A stretch of 21,147 nucleotides of DNA, taken from assembly GCA_964058845.1 (NCBI GenBank), contig CAXKVR010000678.1, positions 1 to 21,147 on the forward strand, given 5' to 3'. Positions within the stretch are counted from its first letter, which is position 1. Every line of letters starts with the position of its first letter. The translations under genes and the position numbers were made by a program. Under the pieces are notes generated by a model. That model made no database searches and was not told the origin of the DNA. It was given only the letters and a program-made list of their open reading frames with translations. Origin of the DNA: Carex sylvatica. Its lineage: Eukaryota > Streptophyta > Magnoliopsida > Poales > Cyperaceae. This document shows positions 20,032-21,147 of the stretch, piece by piece.

Positions 20032-21147
20032 GTTGAGCAATTGACACCTTTAAAAGGACACTTCACCACCTATCGGCCTCTCAATAGCCAAATCCTTTTA
20101 TTGAGTCTGCTAATGAAATAAACTGCCAAGAAATAAAAAAGAACATGTTTGTTAACCTTCTCGGGATGTGTATAAAACATATGTAAGGACAATTCTATAA
20201 CCCGTTTATACTGGTATCAGATACTCCATTCTCTAGAATATTTATCTTGTATACCGAAACTAACCAAATCTCACAAAAAAAAATTATAAAATAGACAAAG
20301 CCTAGCATAGTATAAATATAAAAACTTCAAAAGCATCTTGGTAAAATAAAAGGGTGAAACCTTCGAGTTTACTGATATTTTACAAAAAAAATTGACTTTT
20401 TGGTAAATATTAGAAATTCCACAGATACATATTGTAATTAAATATGGTTTTGGTAATTTAAGAATTCAAACCCAATTCAGAACAGCTGAGGTTCTTTCTG
20501 CACTAAGCTATGTGAATTAGCCAATAAGCCAATCTTTTGGAGATTTAAATTGTCACAATTAAGCAAGAACTAAAAAGTTAGCATAACAGAATGTAATGGC
20601 ATTGAAATTTGATTGCAGAGTCCATGAAATGAAATGGCAGAGAATTAGAAAAGGATTTGTAGTTCAATTGATTTTCAATTTAACTATCAGTTGTCCACTG
20701 GAAATGCTAATGTACCAATCAGTTTCTTAAAATAAGAATTTTGATTTTGAAGAAAAGAAAAAGATCTTATGCAGTTAAGACTTTGATCTGAGAATAGAGA
20801 TTCTTGCAAATTTTACTCAAAAAACAATTCTTTCTCCTTTACTTCTTTTTTTCTACTTCTTGACCAGACATCAGTAATCAACTTTTTTTACATCAACATC
20901 TGATATTGCAAAATTGAAAGCGTATATACAAGTGACCTAAGATTAATTGTTTTAAGATGAAAATTTAACAAACACGAGTCTATCAAACCATTCAAAATGA
21001 ACTTTGGCTCTTTGCTTAGAAACTGGATCATATTACACCTCAGCAATTACCTACCCCACCTAGATCCTCAATAGGGCAAAAATAATTATAAAACAAGAGA
21101 CACCAAAAAAGCAAATTGACGACTTACATATCCTATCAAAATCAAAG
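20032..21147 (-). other. Leader and probable leader intron or upstream region of the CIP1-like gene
   Basis: Immediately upstream of the start codon on the minus strand, about 75 bases contain no ATG. They are preceded by a plausible acceptor (TTATTTCATTAGCAG|ACTC, exon side at 20106), with a second acceptor-like CAG about 15 bases further up. Beyond it the sequence is AT-rich and contains many ATGs, as expected for an intron. A leader intron whose first exon lies further right or outside the window is likely. No other gene is recognised up to the right edge. Confidence 0.45.

Overview
This is nuclear DNA from a flowering plant, most likely a dicot. The evidence is intron-split genes with GT/AG borders, very AT-rich introns and intergenic DNA, plant-type protein families (F-box/LRR, ADNT1-type mitochondrial carrier, CIP1-like coiled-coil protein) and short non-autonomous DNA transposons. 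I cannot name the species. There is no prokaryotic, organellar or viral gene content, and I see no rRNA, tRNA or CRISPR array.

Layout. Positions 1-268 are the end of an 81-bp tandem repeat that runs off the left edge. Positions 588-1670 form a large foldback structure with two ~350-bp inverted arms around a repeat-rich spacer. A three-coding-exon F-box/LRR gene lies on the minus strand (coding 4346 down to 2413), with a probable untranslated leader exon near 5121-5300 and a duplicated TATA-bearing core promoter at 5277-5385. Positions 5386-8661 are gene-free, AT-rich intergenic DNA. A hAT-type non-autonomous transposon with a near-perfect 8-bp target duplication (8662-9100) sits about 470 bp upstream of the next start codon. 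An eight-exon plus-strand gene (9570-14792) encodes a 351-residue mitochondrial carrier that matches plant ADNT1, the adenine nucleotide transporter, along its whole length. Its first intron holds a 532-bp element with TAGGGGTGT termini, and a second element with related termini (15322-15664) lies just past its 3' end. A minus-strand gene (20031 down to 16713, two coding exons) then encodes a 931-residue coiled-coil protein of the COP1-interactive protein 1 (CIP1) type. It contains five tandem copies of a 42-residue repeat. The right edge (20032-21147) is the probable leader intron and upstream region of that gene.

The three genes show no sign of working together. The F-box gene suggests SCF ubiquitin ligase targeting, ADNT1 supplies ATP exchange across the mitochondrial inner membrane, and the CIP1-like protein is probably linked to the cytoskeleton or to light signalling. 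The F-box and carrier genes are divergent; the carrier and CIP1-like genes are convergent.

I found no clear candidate for a new biological system. The points most worth a second look are the foldback element, the three transposon-like insertions around ADNT1 (promoter, intron 1, 3' flank), the duplicated F-box promoter and the six-heptad repeat expansion in the coiled-coil gene. Exon borders were read by eye from splice signals and reading phase, without transcript data.
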